Below, in pieces: positions 24,070-32,378 of a DNA stretch of 64,000 nt. The stretch is from an archaeon (GTDB taxonomy: Archaea > Iainarchaeota > Iainarchaeia > Iainarchaeales > DTGL01). Under the pieces are notes generated by a model. That model did no database searches. It saw nothing but the letters and a program-made list of their open reading frames with translations, and was not told the DNA's origin. The stretch lies in assembly GCA_029258755.1 (NCBI GenBank), contig JAPDKC010000010.1, forward strand, positions 62,001 to 126,000. Direction: 5' to 3'. A program made the position numbers and the translations under genes. Each line of letters starts with the position of its first letter. Position 1 is the first letter of the stretch.

Positions 24070-25440
24070 CTTTGTTTGCTTACCTGTTGCCTTCGGCTTG
24101 TGGCTTTCTTTCTTACCAGGTGTTTTTGCTTCCTTAGCAACTTTTTCTTTGACAGCTTCCATCTTAAGCGCTAGCAATTCCTTTTTGAGTTTCTCAGCTT
24201 CTTCTTTTATTTCACTAACTTGTTTATCTGAGGGCTTTCCTAACAAAAATGCTATCTCGTTCTCATCGAAATCGAAAAGGGCTGTGAAAGCTATCGCTTT
24301 TCCCTTATCTGAAAAAAGTGTTTGTATTAAGGGAAGCTCGTAAGCTGCTACGCTCCTTGCAGATTCGTTTATTCTTTTTCCTATTTTCTTACAAATGCTT
24401 TGCCTAATTGCTCTCGCTTGCATACTTGCGTGGAGCCTTTTAAGGATCGTAGGAAATTGGTATTTTACCCAGCCCTTATATTCTTTGCTTCTGCTTAAAA
24501 CCGCGCAAGCAGTCATTAAATCGTAAGAATAGCGTCTTAAACCAAAGTATTGTCTTTTAGTTATGCGCCCTTCATACATATCTCCCCGAGAAATATAGTC
24601 AAAGGCCCTTGCAACATCTTCAGGATCGTATTGTAGAGGAATATTTTCCTCTATCCAAGCAAGAAGTAATTCATCATCTACCTCAGCTCTTGCTCTGGCT
24701 AAACGCACCTGCGCGAAACTTTTAGCACGCATTATTTGAGCCACAATCATAAATATGTTCTGCTCGCGTTCTCTATAGCTTAAGCTCTCCACATCGCTCA
24801 CAGTTATTTTGCCTTTAGCAGCAAGTGTTTGCAAATCCAATATTGCTGCCCTAACATCTCCTTCAGAACGCTTAGCCAAGAGCTCTAAAGCGCCTTTCTC
24901 AAAGGAAACGTTTTCCTTTTCACATATCTCGCGTAAGCGCTTCGCTATAGAAAGAGCGTTTACTCTCTTCATCTGCAAGAGTTCGCAGTAAGGTCTTATT
25001 ACCGCAAGCTTTTTGTCAGCATAAACATCGTTTGCGGTTAGAATTACAGGATTGTTTGTTTCCCTTAGAATCTTTGCAATTGCTTGCGCTCCGCCGCGGT
25101 CCTGGGCCTGTAAACCATCAACCTCATCAAGCAGGATTAAACGTTTTGTTCCAGAAAAGCTTGCTCCTTGCGATGCAGCACCTGCTAAGCGCTCAATAAT
25201 ATCTTTTGTGCGAAAATCGCTTGCGTTCATCTCAAAAACTTGCCAGTTCATCTCGCGAGCACAAAGTAAAGCAAGCGTAGTTTTTCCATTGCCAGCAGGC
25301 CCGTACAAAAGCAGTGGCTTTTGCTTTTTACCTTTTTGCCATGCTTCTGCCCATGCTTTTACTCTAACAACTACCTCTGGATTGCCAACAAATTCACGCC
25401 AGTGCTTTGGCGCATGCTTTTCTGTCCAGAGCTCGGGCAT
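24061..25440 (-). CDS. rfcL: replication factor C large subunit
   Basis: 459 residues. Walker A LYGPAGNGKTTLAL (about 45-58), Walker B LILLDEVDGLQ and sensor ILTANDVY define the AAA+ clamp-loader core. The C-terminal collar domain ends in a lysine-rich tail (about 420-459), normal for archaeal RfcL. With RfcS it loads PCNA at primer ends. It converges on pheT with a 9-base overlap and is far from rfcS (46.7 kb). Confidence 0.95.
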   Translation of the reverse strand: MPELWTEKHAPKHWREFVGNPEVVVRVKAWAEAWQKGKKQKPLLLYGPAGNGKTTLALLCAREMNWQVFEMNASDFRTKDIIERLAGAASQGASFSGTKRLILLDEVDGLQAQDRGGAQAIAKILRETNNPVILTANDVYADKKLAVIRPYCELLQMKRVNALSIAKRLREICEKENVSFEKGALELLAKRSEGDVRAAILDLQTLAAKGKITVSDVESLSYREREQNIFMIVAQIMRAKSFAQVRLARARAEVDDELLLAWIEENIPLQYDPEDVARAFDYISRGDMYEGRITKRQYFGLRRYSYDLMTACAVLSRSKEYKGWVKYQFPTILKRLHASMQARAIRQSICKKIGKRINESARSVAAYELPLIQTLFSDKGKAIAFTALFDFDENEIAFLLGKPSDKQVSEIKEEAEKLKKELLALKMEAVKEKVAKEAKTPGKKESHKPKATGKQTKLA

Positions 25441-25528
25441 AAAAGAAAAAGAGATAAAAAAGGTTAAATTAGCTGTGGTTGTGGCATTATTAGATAACTG
25501 GCTGTTTTATCAGCATTTATCTTTTATT

Positions 25529-26749
25529 TTAGGAATAAGCAACTTGCAGTATGAACAAGGAAGCTGCGAGAAGTGCTGCTACAAGCAGCAATGCTTTTTC
25601 GTTATCACTAATGGCATCTATGCCCAAAAAAGTAGAAAAAAGCAATCTAGAATCGAATTCATCTAAAATTTTATGGGGGGAACAATTTACTTCTGCAAAA
25701 GTGCTTTTGTTCTTTTCGAACCTATACCCATTAACTTGTCCTCGATAGCTGACAGAAAGACCGCGTTCTGTTGGGGTTATACCAACTTTTGGAGGCGTTT
25801 CTATTGGGATAATCTTCCAAGTATCAGTACTTATAGGCCTAATCTCTTTATTTGCAAAATCCACAATACCAACCAGCTTATCATTTAGTTTAACCGATGC
25901 CCTTCCGCGCGAAATATCGGCACAAATCTTCTTCCCCGAACAGGTAAATAGTAGTTTCCCTTTTATTGTAGAAAGATACTTAGATGGGTTGTGGGTTTTG
26001 CCCCTAAGTACTACAAGCGCATTTGCAATAGGCCTATCAAAAAATGCCTTGCTATTTTTTTCGAAAGCGATTTTTGCTTCATTCTTTTCAAAAAGCTCAA
26101 AATAAATATCGGCTGCCTGCAGCCAGCCCGAAAACTCGAAATTGTACCATAAATTTGCTATATTTTCAAAAACATTCTTGAAATGTGGTTTTTTTAAATC
26201 CACTTTCTTATTATATTCTCTCTCTTTTTCTTCAATTGGTCTTGAAACAATGCCATATGTATTATAAAAAACCTTTGCGAAGATTGTTAACAAACCTATA
26301 AAAAACAGAGGTGCAAACAAAAAGTTAAAAATAACAAAAAGAAAATGAAATGGCACAAAAAAAGAATTACTAAAGGTATAAAGTAACAGATACGAACCAG
26401 AAGAAGATATCGATAATCCTCCAAAGAAAAAAGACAGTACAAACAAAAAGTATGGCTCAATATAAAACCCTTCCTTAAAGGTTAGAATGTTTGCAATTAT
26501 AGAAACCGACAGGGACAAAACAGCAAACAACGCACAAAGCAAAAAAATGAAAAAATACATCATATAGCTCTCTGGGCTTAGAATAGGCTTAGATAAAGGA
26601 GGCTTTTTAATTGTTTCAACTTTCATATCTACAATGTCTGGTTTTGGAGCAAAAATAGAGAAAACAATAAGGACTATCAACAAAATGAGATCAAGCTTAA
26701 GAAAAATGCTTACTACTCTCTTTAAAGTTTTATTTCCTCGAAAAGCCAT
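25529..26749 (-). CDS. orphan multi-pass membrane protein
   Basis: 406 residues, not recognised. About five hydrophobic segments occupy the first 165 residues (LILLIVLIVFSIFAP, MYFFIFLLCALFAVLSLSV, YFLFVLSFFFGGLSI, FLFVIFNFLFAPLFFIGLL). A soluble region of about 200 residues with beta character follows (GRASVKLNDKLVGIVDFANK). One C-terminal membrane helix is present (KALLLVAALLAASLFILQVA). It is richer in Phe and AT than its neighbours and stands between rfcL and the GTPase gene as a single transcription unit. Lineage-specific or acquired; no function can be assigned. Confidence 0.6.
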   Translation of the reverse strand: MAFRGNKTLKRVVSIFLKLDLILLIVLIVFSIFAPKPDIVDMKVETIKKPPLSKPILSPESYMMYFFIFLLCALFAVLSLSVSIIANILTFKEGFYIEPYFLFVLSFFFGGLSISSSGSYLLLYTFSNSFFVPFHFLFVIFNFLFAPLFFIGLLTIFAKVFYNTYGIVSRPIEEKEREYNKKVDLKKPHFKNVFENIANLWYNFEFSGWLQAADIYFELFEKNEAKIAFEKNSKAFFDRPIANALVVLRGKTHNPSKYLSTIKGKLLFTCSGKKICADISRGRASVKLNDKLVGIVDFANKEIRPISTDTWKIIPIETPPKVGITPTERGLSVSYRGQVNGYRFEKNKSTFAEVNCSPHKILDEFDSRLLFSTFLGIDAISDNEKALLLVAALLAASLFILQVAYS

Positions 26750-26806
26750 AATAAGGTTTGCAAACCCTTATTTATTAATTTTTGTTATTCAATTAGTAGG
26801 GTTTGC

Positions 26807-27991
26807 ATGGAAATCGCTTTGGTTGGCGCACCGAACTCGGGCAAAAGCACATTCTTCAACTCTGCTACTTTAGGGAATGCTGAGGTAGGCAATAGGCCTT
26901 TTGTAACAATAAAACCAAATGAAGGTATTGCTTATGTTAAGGTTAGGTGTCCGCACAACGAACTCGGAAAGGAATGTAATCCTAAGCATGGCTACTGCAA
27001 AAATGGCTGGAGGTTTGTTCCTATCAAGCTATGGGATGTTGCTGGCTTAGTGCCGCAAGCGTGGCAGGGCAAAGGTTTGGGCAACCAATTTTTGAACGAT
27101 ATCATGCAAGCGCAGGCCTTAATACATGTTCTGGATGCTAGTGGCTCAACAGATACTGAAGGCAACGTTGTTGGCCCAGGCAACTTTGATCCAGAAATAA
27201 CTGCAAACTTCTTAGAAAAAGAGATTGCTTATTGGATAAAGGGAATTATCGAGAGATCCCTGAAGGAAGTAAAACATGTAAGTTTTGAAGAATCTATAAA
27301 AGTGCTAGCCAAGCATCTAAGCGGGCTGGGCATAACACTGGAGCATGTAAAAGAAGTGATAAATAACAACGAAAACTTACAAACCAGGGCAAGCGAGTGG
27401 AACGCTGAACAGTTGCTCGAGTTTGCAGAATGTATCCGCGAAATAAGCAAGCCTATGATTATAGCAGCAAACAAAGCGGATCTAAGCACAGCAAAGCAAA
27501 ATATTAAGAAACTCAAGGAGAAATTCTCCGAGAAAAAAATAATACCTGTTTCTGCCGAAGCTGAATTGGCATTACGAAAAGCGAGCGAAGCTGGTCTTAT
27601 AGATTATATTCCAGGCGATTCTGACTTCAAAGAACTTAAAGAGATGTCCGCAGAGCAGAAAAAAGCTTTACAATATATACGTGAGCATGTGCTTAAAGAG
27701 TTTGGAAACACTGGTGTGCAACAAGCGCTAAACCATGTTGCTTTCGACTTACTTAACCTTATAGTTGTTTTCCCTGTTGAAGACCAAAACAAGTGGAGCG
27801 ATTCCAAAGGCAATGTTTTGCCAGATGCATTTCTGCTTAAAAAAGGTTCAACTGCTCTAGATTTAGCATACAAAGTGCATACAGAAATCGCTGAACACTT
27901 TGTAGCTGCTATCGACTGCAGAACAGGGCAAAAGATAGGGAAAGACACAGAGCTTAAGCATATGGATGTTATAAAGATTATTACTCGTTAG
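26807..27991 (+). CDS. YchF/Obg-type GTPase (archaeal branch, TGS domain)
   Basis: 394 residues. G1 GAPNSGKSTFFNSAT (about 7-21), the switch region FVTIKPNEGIAYV, G3 LWDVAGLVPQAWQGKG and G4 AANKADL are clear. A cysteine-containing insert, VRCPHNELGKECNPKHGYC (about 47-65), marks the archaeal branch of COG0012. A TGS domain ends the protein (TALDLAYKVHTEIAEHFVAA). These proteins are thought to act with ribosomes; the specific role is open. Confidence 0.9.
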   Translation: MEIALVGAPNSGKSTFFNSATLGNAEVGNRPFVTIKPNEGIAYVKVRCPHNELGKECNPKHGYCKNGWRFVPIKLWDVAGLVPQAWQGKGLGNQFLNDIMQAQALIHVLDASGSTDTEGNVVGPGNFDPEITANFLEKEIAYWIKGIIERSLKEVKHVSFEESIKVLAKHLSGLGITLEHVKEVINNNENLQTRASEWNAEQLLEFAECIREISKPMIIAANKADLSTAKQNIKKLKEKFSEKKIIPVSAEAELALRKASEAGLIDYIPGDSDFKELKEMSAEQKKALQYIREHVLKEFGNTGVQQALNHVAFDLLNLIVVFPVEDQNKWSDSKGNVLPDAFLLKKGSTALDLAYKVHTEIAEHFVAAIDCRTGQKIGKDTELKHMDVIKIITR

Positions 27992-28226
27992 TCTCGCTTT
28001 TTGCTTCCTTAACGAGCCCTTCCTCTATAAGCTTGCTTATCTTCTTCATCTCTTTATCCTTGTTTTTAAGTTTGTGCAGGGAGTAGAAATAAGCGTTTAG
28101 TATTGAGTCCAGCGTTAAGTTTCGCTTAAAGCCTACTCGCGCGATTTCCTCAAAATAAAGCTTTACTATTCGCAAAGCAATCTCTTCATCAGGAATTTGA
28201 AATCTTTTATTTGGAATGAAAACCAC
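27981..28226 (-). CDS. small helical protein of unknown function downstream of cdc6
   Basis: About 77-87 residues depending on start, highly charged and helical (EEIALRIVKLYFEEIARVGF, LKNKDKEMKKISKLIEEGLV). The frame opens with TTG at 28244 inside the cdc6 end and has GTG at 28226. A strong ribosome site, GGAGGTG (28230-28224), stands exactly six bases before an ATT codon at 28217, raising the possibility of an ATT start. The overlap with the cdc6 stop (28207) implies translational coupling. No family is recognised. Confidence 0.6.
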   Translation of the reverse strand: MVFIPNKRFQIPDEEIALRIVKLYFEEIARVGFKRNLTLDSILNAYFYSLHKLKNKDKEMKKISKLIEEGLVKEAKSETNE

Positions 28227-29358
28227 CTCCTTGGCTATCTTCAAACATCCTTTCTATAGCGTCCTTTGGCTGCTTTAATCTTATTTCTCTTGTTCTGCCT
28301 CTAATTCCTTTCGATACATCGCTTAGTTCTATTAGATTGAGTTCAGCTAGCCGATTGAGCTTTTTGCGAAAGCTCCTTTCAGTTATTGGTTGCTTTACTT
28401 GCTTGCAATACAGCTCGTAGAGCTTTCCTGAAAAGAGAGGTTCATGTCTGCATAAAATTGCAAGTATCTGCTTCTCATGTGGATCAAGGAAAGGTTCCGC
28501 TTTCTGCAAAGCCCTGGGCTTTATCTGCTCAAACGCTTTTCTTAAGTGAGCTAGGGTTACCTTGCTTGCGTTTTCGTTTTCGGCTATGCGACCAGCGATA
28601 AGCAGGGATTCTATTGCTATGCGAGCATCGCCTTTATGCTTTGCGGCATAAGCGGCTGCAACGTTTATAACCTCTTTATCCAGAGCGTTCTCAAAGAAGG
28701 CATATTTGGCACGCTCTTTTAGGATTTGTTTAAGCTGCATTGGCGTATAAGGTTCGAAAAGTATCTCTTTACTTAGCAAGGAGCTTCTTACGCGAGAATC
28801 AAGCATCGCTAGCAATTCGGCGTTGTTAGATATCATGATTATGCCTATATATGCTTGCTGATGCTCCACAATCCTCAGCAAATCATAGAGAAGCAGAGAA
28901 ATGTTTCTGTTACTTACAAGCTGGTCAACTTCATCTAAAACGACTATTGGAACAACGCTGGTTCTTTTAAGTGCGCTAAGCAATTCAGCATACACTTCAT
29001 CTGTAGCTATGCCGCGCCTCGGCACGGCTCTGCCAAGAGCTAAGCAAAGTTTGTTTAGTATCGCGTTGCGTGTGTTGTATTCGAAGCAGTTTATATAGAT
29101 TCCTTTTGCTTTGGATGTGTACTCTTCAAGCTCTCGAAGCACATATTTTGCTGTTACTGTTTTGCCAGTTCCGCTTTCGCCATAAATAAAGAGATTTTGT
29201 GGTTTGCCGCCTCGCAAAGCTGGCTTCAACGCATAAGCTATTTCCTCTATTTGTGCCTCTCTGAAAGGAAGCTTTTCCGGAATATATTCCGGATACAAAT
29301 AGCGCTCATCTTTGAATATATTGCTAGCACTTATCTTAGCAAAGATGTTTGTTGGCAT
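28207..29358 (-). CDS. cdc6: origin recognition/loader protein Orc1/Cdc6
   Basis: 383 residues. Walker A FIYGESGTGKTVTAKYVL (about 58-75), Walker B VVLDEVDQLV and sensor 1 MISNNAELL form the AAA+ domain. A winged helix at the C-terminus (LLSGKLYELY-like FSGKLYELYCKQVKQPITER to the end) binds origin DNA. Archaeal Orc1/Cdc6 marks origins and recruits MCM, and its gene is often beside the origin it recognises. The intergenic DNA immediately upstream holds an ORB-like element described separately. Confidence 0.95.
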   Translation of the reverse strand: MPTNIFAKISASNIFKDERYLYPEYIPEKLPFREAQIEEIAYALKPALRGGKPQNLFIYGESGTGKTVTAKYVLRELEEYTSKAKGIYINCFEYNTRNAILNKLCLALGRAVPRRGIATDEVYAELLSALKRTSVVPIVVLDEVDQLVSNRNISLLLYDLLRIVEHQQAYIGIIMISNNAELLAMLDSRVRSSLLSKEILFEPYTPMQLKQILKERAKYAFFENALDKEVINVAAAYAAKHKGDARIAIESLLIAGRIAENENASKVTLAHLRKAFEQIKPRALQKAEPFLDPHEKQILAILCRHEPLFSGKLYELYCKQVKQPITERSFRKKLNRLAELNLIELSDVSKGIRGRTREIRLKQPKDAIERMFEDSQGGGFHSK

Positions 29359-29400
29359 AATAAAAGTGGATAGCGAACTATTTTAATTGATAAAGCATTT

Positions 29401-29424
29401 TTACCGGAAACGAGCTCTTTGGGG
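29401..29424 (+). promoter_or_regulatory. candidate origin recognition box-like element
   Basis: TTACCGGAAACGAGCTCTTTGGGG lies 43 bases upstream of the cdc6 ATG in an AT-rich 110-base gap. The GGAAAC half followed by a G4 run resembles archaeal ORB elements, although the spacing is longer than usual. A related tract, CTTTTACCGTGAAAAAG, occurs at 29653-29669 in the next gap. Only one G-run copy was found, so an origin is a suggestion, not a call. Confidence 0.3.
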
Positions 29425-29468
29425 CTTTTTAAATATCCTCGTGACATAAAATTTCGAAGGTGGTTGGT

Positions 29469-29648
29469 ATGCGCATCGTAAGGAAGGTTGAGTTCGAGGC
29501 AATGCCTCTGGAAAGATTGGAAATGGAAAAGAAAAGGATGTTTAAGCGCTTGCTTGCTGGTGAAGAAGCAAGGAAATACAGAAACCTGCTTTATGAGCTT
29601 TTAGGTGTGATAGAGTGGAAAAAGCGCTATGATCTAGAGATGGCATAA
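29469..29648 (+). CDS. small basic protein of unknown function
   Basis: 59 residues from ATG 29469, with a GGTTGGT-type ribosome site upstream; GTG at 29460 is possible. The protein is helical and highly charged (FEAMPLERLEMEKKRMFKRL, EEARKYRNLLYELLGVIEWK). No family is recognised. It is divergent from cdc6 across the ORB-like gap. Confidence 0.55.
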   Translation: MRIVRKVEFEAMPLERLEMEKKRMFKRLLAGEEARKYRNLLYELLGVIEWKKRYDLEMA

Positions 29649-29711
29649 CAAACTTTTACCGTGAAAAAGTTAATGAAAGTTATTTAAATTGATTCTCTTA
29701 GAGATATCTTT

Positions 29712-29999
29712 ATGGGGGAAGAAAAGAAAGAGGAAAAAGCACCTAGCAACAGGATAGACGGCTTGCTCCAAAAATTGCTCGATAGAGTAAGCAAAGGAAT
29801 AAGCACGTTTGTTGCTTCGATATTTTTTATCCTCACTATAGGCATCTTTATCGGCGTATACGTTGCTTCTAGAGAGCCGGAGTATATTTATATTGCTATA
29901 GGTACGCCTGCGGTGCTAGGGCTTGTTTCCTATTATAATCGCGATATAGCGGCTATCGTATTCTTCGTATTTTTGATATTCTTTTTCTTTATAGCTTAA
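29712..29999 (+). CDS. small two-helix membrane protein
   Basis: 95 residues. A charged N-terminus (GEEKKEEKAPSNRIDGLLQK) precedes two or three hydrophobic segments (FVASIFFILTIGIFIGVYVA, IYIAIGTPAVLGLVSYY, IAAIVFFVFLIFFFFIA). No family is recognised. It is 80 bases upstream of a pilin-like gene run and may be a component or just a neighbour. The ATG is preceded by AGAGATATCTTT without a clear ribosome site. Confidence 0.6.
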   Translation: MGEEKKEEKAPSNRIDGLLQKLLDRVSKGISTFVASIFFILTIGIFIGVYVASREPEYIYIAIGTPAVLGLVSYYNRDIAAIVFFVFLIFFFFIA

Positions 30000-30079
30000 G
30001 AGCTATTTTGCTAGCTTTAAAATCCTTTTTTAATAACTTCTCCGCTTTTTATTCTTAGGGCTGCTAAGAGAGTGGTTGG

Positions 30080-30598
30080 TTGAGAAAAGGCTTCTTTGTA
30101 TTGGCTTTTGCTTTGGTTATTATAGCAACGCTTCTCCTTCTTACAGTAAAGCATATACTCATAAGCACCAGAATTCAGGAAGCAAGCATAAAAGCTCTAG
30201 AGCTAGAAAAAGCAAGCTTTGTAAGATTTCAAATGGAGGAGAATATCGCATATGTAATAAGAAGGTCGCTTGAAAAAGGTTTGGAAGAAGATATAGATTC
30301 TTTATTGCTGAACGAGATTATCTCGCTAAAAATCGAGCATCTAATGAAAAAGTTTTCTTCCAAAGAAAATGTAAATTTATACATAACAGATGGCTTGAAC
30401 AAGGAGCCTTTAAAGGAGCTGTCTAAACTATCGCAAACAATAGTAGTAAAAGATCCTAAAACAGGAATTGGTCTTGCGGAATATACCTTTACAGGCGGCG
30501 TTATGAAGAACAAAAAGGTAGTTGCAGAAATAAAGGTCGGCAAGGCACTTGTGCTAATGGAGATAAGACCTGGGTATGCGATAAAGGTGGTTAAATGA
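30080..30598 (+). CDS. secreted pilin-like protein of the 30-32 kb cluster
   Basis: 172 residues from a TTG start. A short basic N-terminus and one hydrophobic segment (GFFVLAFALVIIATLLLLTV) are followed by a helical stem (STRIQEASIKALELEKASFV) and a C-terminal globular half. The layout is that of a pseudopilin or minor pilin, but the class III signal consensus is not evident, so processing is uncertain. It overlaps the following gene (ATGA). Confidence 0.6.
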   Translation: MRKGFFVLAFALVIIATLLLLTVKHILISTRIQEASIKALELEKASFVRFQMEENIAYVIRRSLEKGLEEDIDSLLLNEIISLKIEHLMKKFSSKENVNLYITDGLNKEPLKELSKLSQTIVVKDPKTGIGLAEYTFTGGVMKNKKVVAEIKVGKALVLMEIRPGYAIKVVK

Positions 30599-30939
30599 AA
30601 GCACAAGCAAGCTTAGAGCTTATGTTAGCGCTAGCTAGCTTAATCACACTACTGACTTTTCTTACTAGCACAATTTTTCAAACAACAAACGCGCTAAATT
30701 CTGCACAACAAAAGATGCTTGCTTATCAAAAAGCCCAAAGCTGTGCGCTTGTTGCCAGCTCATTAGCAGCAAATCCAGAAGCAAGAATTAAGGAAGGGCT
30801 AGAATGCAAATACGCAAAAGGAATGATGGTGAAAGATTTTAACAACAGTTATGTAGCGTGCGATGTTATAGGTGAGCTTCATGTTGAGCAAAGAAAAGGA
30901 GCGCTTACGCTTATTGCATACGGTTCACATTACAGATAG
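30595..30939 (+). CDS. class III signal-peptide pilin-like protein
   Basis: 114 residues. MKAQASLELMLALASLITLL carries the QxSxE motif directly before a hydrophobic segment, the archaeal class III (prepilin) signal recognised by FlaK/EppA-type peptidases such as the one at 53.2 kb. Three cysteines (SCALV, LECKY, VACDV) in the exported part could pair. The ATG overlaps the previous stop. Confidence 0.75.
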   Translation: MKAQASLELMLALASLITLLTFLTSTIFQTTNALNSAQQKMLAYQKAQSCALVASSLAANPEARIKEGLECKYAKGMMVKDFNNSYVACDVIGELHVEQRKGALTLIAYGSHYR

Positions 30940-30949
30940 GAAAGGTTTT

Positions 30950-31375
30950 ATGTTTACTATTGATTTGCAAGTAGCGTTCTTATTAGTGCTATTTATGCTT
31001 TTCCTAAGCGTGCTAACAAGTTTTTATATGATTCAAAAAGAAAAAGAACTTCTCGAGGAATTTGAAAGGGAAAGAAATGCTATTATGCTTGCGGATTTCT
31101 TGGTGAAAAGAGGGCATGATCAAAACGGTCTAGCAAAGCTGGATACGGAAAGGAGCATAGTATTAGAAAACGAGATTGATGCTGAAAAGATCGTAAGCAA
31201 TATTAAATCCCTGGAAAGCTTTTTGCGGAGCAAGGATGTTGCTGAGCTTTATTTAGGCGCTGACCTCTTGTTCAAAAACAATTCTTCAACATGTGAAAAG
31301 AGCGTTGCTGTAGAAAGAGGTGTCATAACAAAAGGAGATTTCGCAATACTTAAGGTTGTGATATGCTATGGCTAA
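30950..31375 (+). CDS. membrane-anchored pilin-like minor protein
   Basis: 141 residues from ATG 30950 (AGGAAAGG upstream); a longer frame begins at 30872 inside the previous gene. MFTIDLQVAFLLVLFMLFLS is a single N-terminal hydrophobic helix followed by a charged helical stem (EKELLEEFERERNAIMLADF) and a small C-terminal domain with two cysteines. It resembles minor pilins or assembly proteins of type IV filaments. No family is recognised. Confidence 0.6.
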   Translation: MFTIDLQVAFLLVLFMLFLSVLTSFYMIQKEKELLEEFERERNAIMLADFLVKRGHDQNGLAKLDTERSIVLENEIDAEKIVSNIKSLESFLRSKDVAELYLGADLLFKNNSSTCEKSVAVERGVITKGDFAILKVVICYG

Positions 31376-31724
31376 AAGCGGTTTTGTTCTATCGCTAGAA
31401 GCAACCCTTTCTTTGCTTATAGTAGCTTCTATATCTATTTTAGCTTTAAGCCCAGCGCAAAAGCCGGATAGCTTAGCGGAATTACTAATACTTCAAAAAG
31501 AGCACGATTTACTAAAGCTCTGGCTTAAAACAAGGTGTTCAGATGCAGACATGATTCGACAGGCAAAAGAACTCTTTTCTGGACAAGAATTTGAATTGGA
31601 AATTAACGGCATAAAAGTGTTTACCTCTTATAGTGGCGGAAGCAAAACAGCTATAAGCGCTGAAGTATTCATAGTTGATGAAGGGCTAAACATGAAAAAA
31701 GTTAAGTTAACAGTTTTTCATTAG
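31368..31724 (+). CDS. pilin-like minor protein
   Basis: 118 residues. MAKSGFVLSLEATLSLLIVA places a Leu-Glu pair in front of a hydrophobic helix, similar to class III signals but not the exact QxSxE. The stem (LAELLILQKEHDLLKLWLKT) leads to a beta-rich end. The start overlaps the upstream stop by 8 bases, so the four genes from 30080 form one operon. It converges on the opposite-strand pilin gene with an 18-base overlap. Confidence 0.6.
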   Translation: MAKSGFVLSLEATLSLLIVASISILALSPAQKPDSLAELLILQKEHDLLKLWLKTRCSDADMIRQAKELFSGQEFELEINGIKVFTSYSGGSKTAISAEVFIVDEGLNMKKVKLTVFH

Positions 31725-32114
31725 AGGTAAAACCCCTTCCGAGAAACGCTTAATGTTGAAGCAGGAACGCTCTTTGATAACAAAATAATCTTTTTTCAAA
31801 AATTTTAATTTTGAATCTATCACAAGCTTTTTTCCGTTCTTTAATTCCAACAATGCTTTAGAATCGCTAAATGAGATACGCCAACTATAAATAGGTTCTG
31901 CAACAACAGTAAGCTCTGAGCCCTCAGCAAATACGGAAAGCTTTTCTAACGCATGCTTAAGCTCTTGCGAGAATGCTCTTGCCTTAGCTAAATCAATTGA
32001 TTGTAAAGCTGAATTTAGCACATTTGAACAAACAGAGAGTAAACCTATAAGCATAGCTATGGCTGCGCAGAAAACAAGAAGGAACTCTAAGCTTGCTTGT
32101 GCTTTTGCTTGCAT
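31707..32114 (-). CDS. class III signal-peptide pilin-like protein
   Basis: 135 residues from ATG 32114, opening MQAKAQASLEFLLVFCAAIA, a clean class III signal (QASLE before the hydrophobic helix). The exported part is about 100 residues, beta-rich, with a cysteine pair near the end (SCFNI and the terminal KNC). It starts five bases after the stop of the small pilin gene upstream, so both are co-expressed. Confidence 0.78.
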   Translation of the reverse strand: MQAKAQASLEFLLVFCAAIAMLIGLLSVCSNVLNSALQSIDLAKARAFSQELKHALEKLSVFAEGSELTVVAEPIYSWRISFSDSKALLELKNGKKLVIDSKLKFLKKDYFVIKERSCFNIKRFSEGVLPLMKNC

Positions 32115-32119
32115 GAAAT

Positions 32120-32299
32120 TCACTTAACTGAGCTAGCGATCTTATCTATCTTCTCCAAAAGCTCTTTTGACCTTTTGTCTATTACCTTGCTTGCCTCGCT
32201 TGCAGATGACTGAAGCTTGCTCACAACAAGCAATGCCACAACTATAAGGGCTGCCAACACAAGAATCATTTCAAGCGATATTTGTGCTCTGTTATCCAT
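32120..32299 (-). CDS. small class III pilin (59 residues)
   Basis: Read directly from the minus strand: ATG at 32299, TGA at 32122-32120. The product starts MDNRAQISLEMILVLAALIV, with QISLE before the hydrophobic helix, and ends in a charged helix (KVIDKRSKELLEKIDKIASS). AGGAGGGTTGGT precedes the ATG, an excellent ribosome site. Length and layout are those of the short archaeal filament pilins that consist almost only of the N-terminal helix. It may be the major subunit of this cluster (inference). Confidence 0.8.
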   Translation of the reverse strand: MDNRAQISLEMILVLAALIVVALLVVSKLQSSASEASKVIDKRSKELLEKIDKIASSVK

Positions 32300-32378
32300 A
32301 CCAACCCTCCTAGCAGCAATAAAATTTTAGCCCTGAAATATTTAAAAGAATACCTAAGCAAGATTTCTCTTGAGCAGT

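Noticed and set aside
29653-29669. CTTTTACCGTGAAAAAG palindrome as a second origin box
   Set aside because: It lacks the G-run half of an ORB and can be a simple AT-rich promoter dyad; kept only as supporting context.
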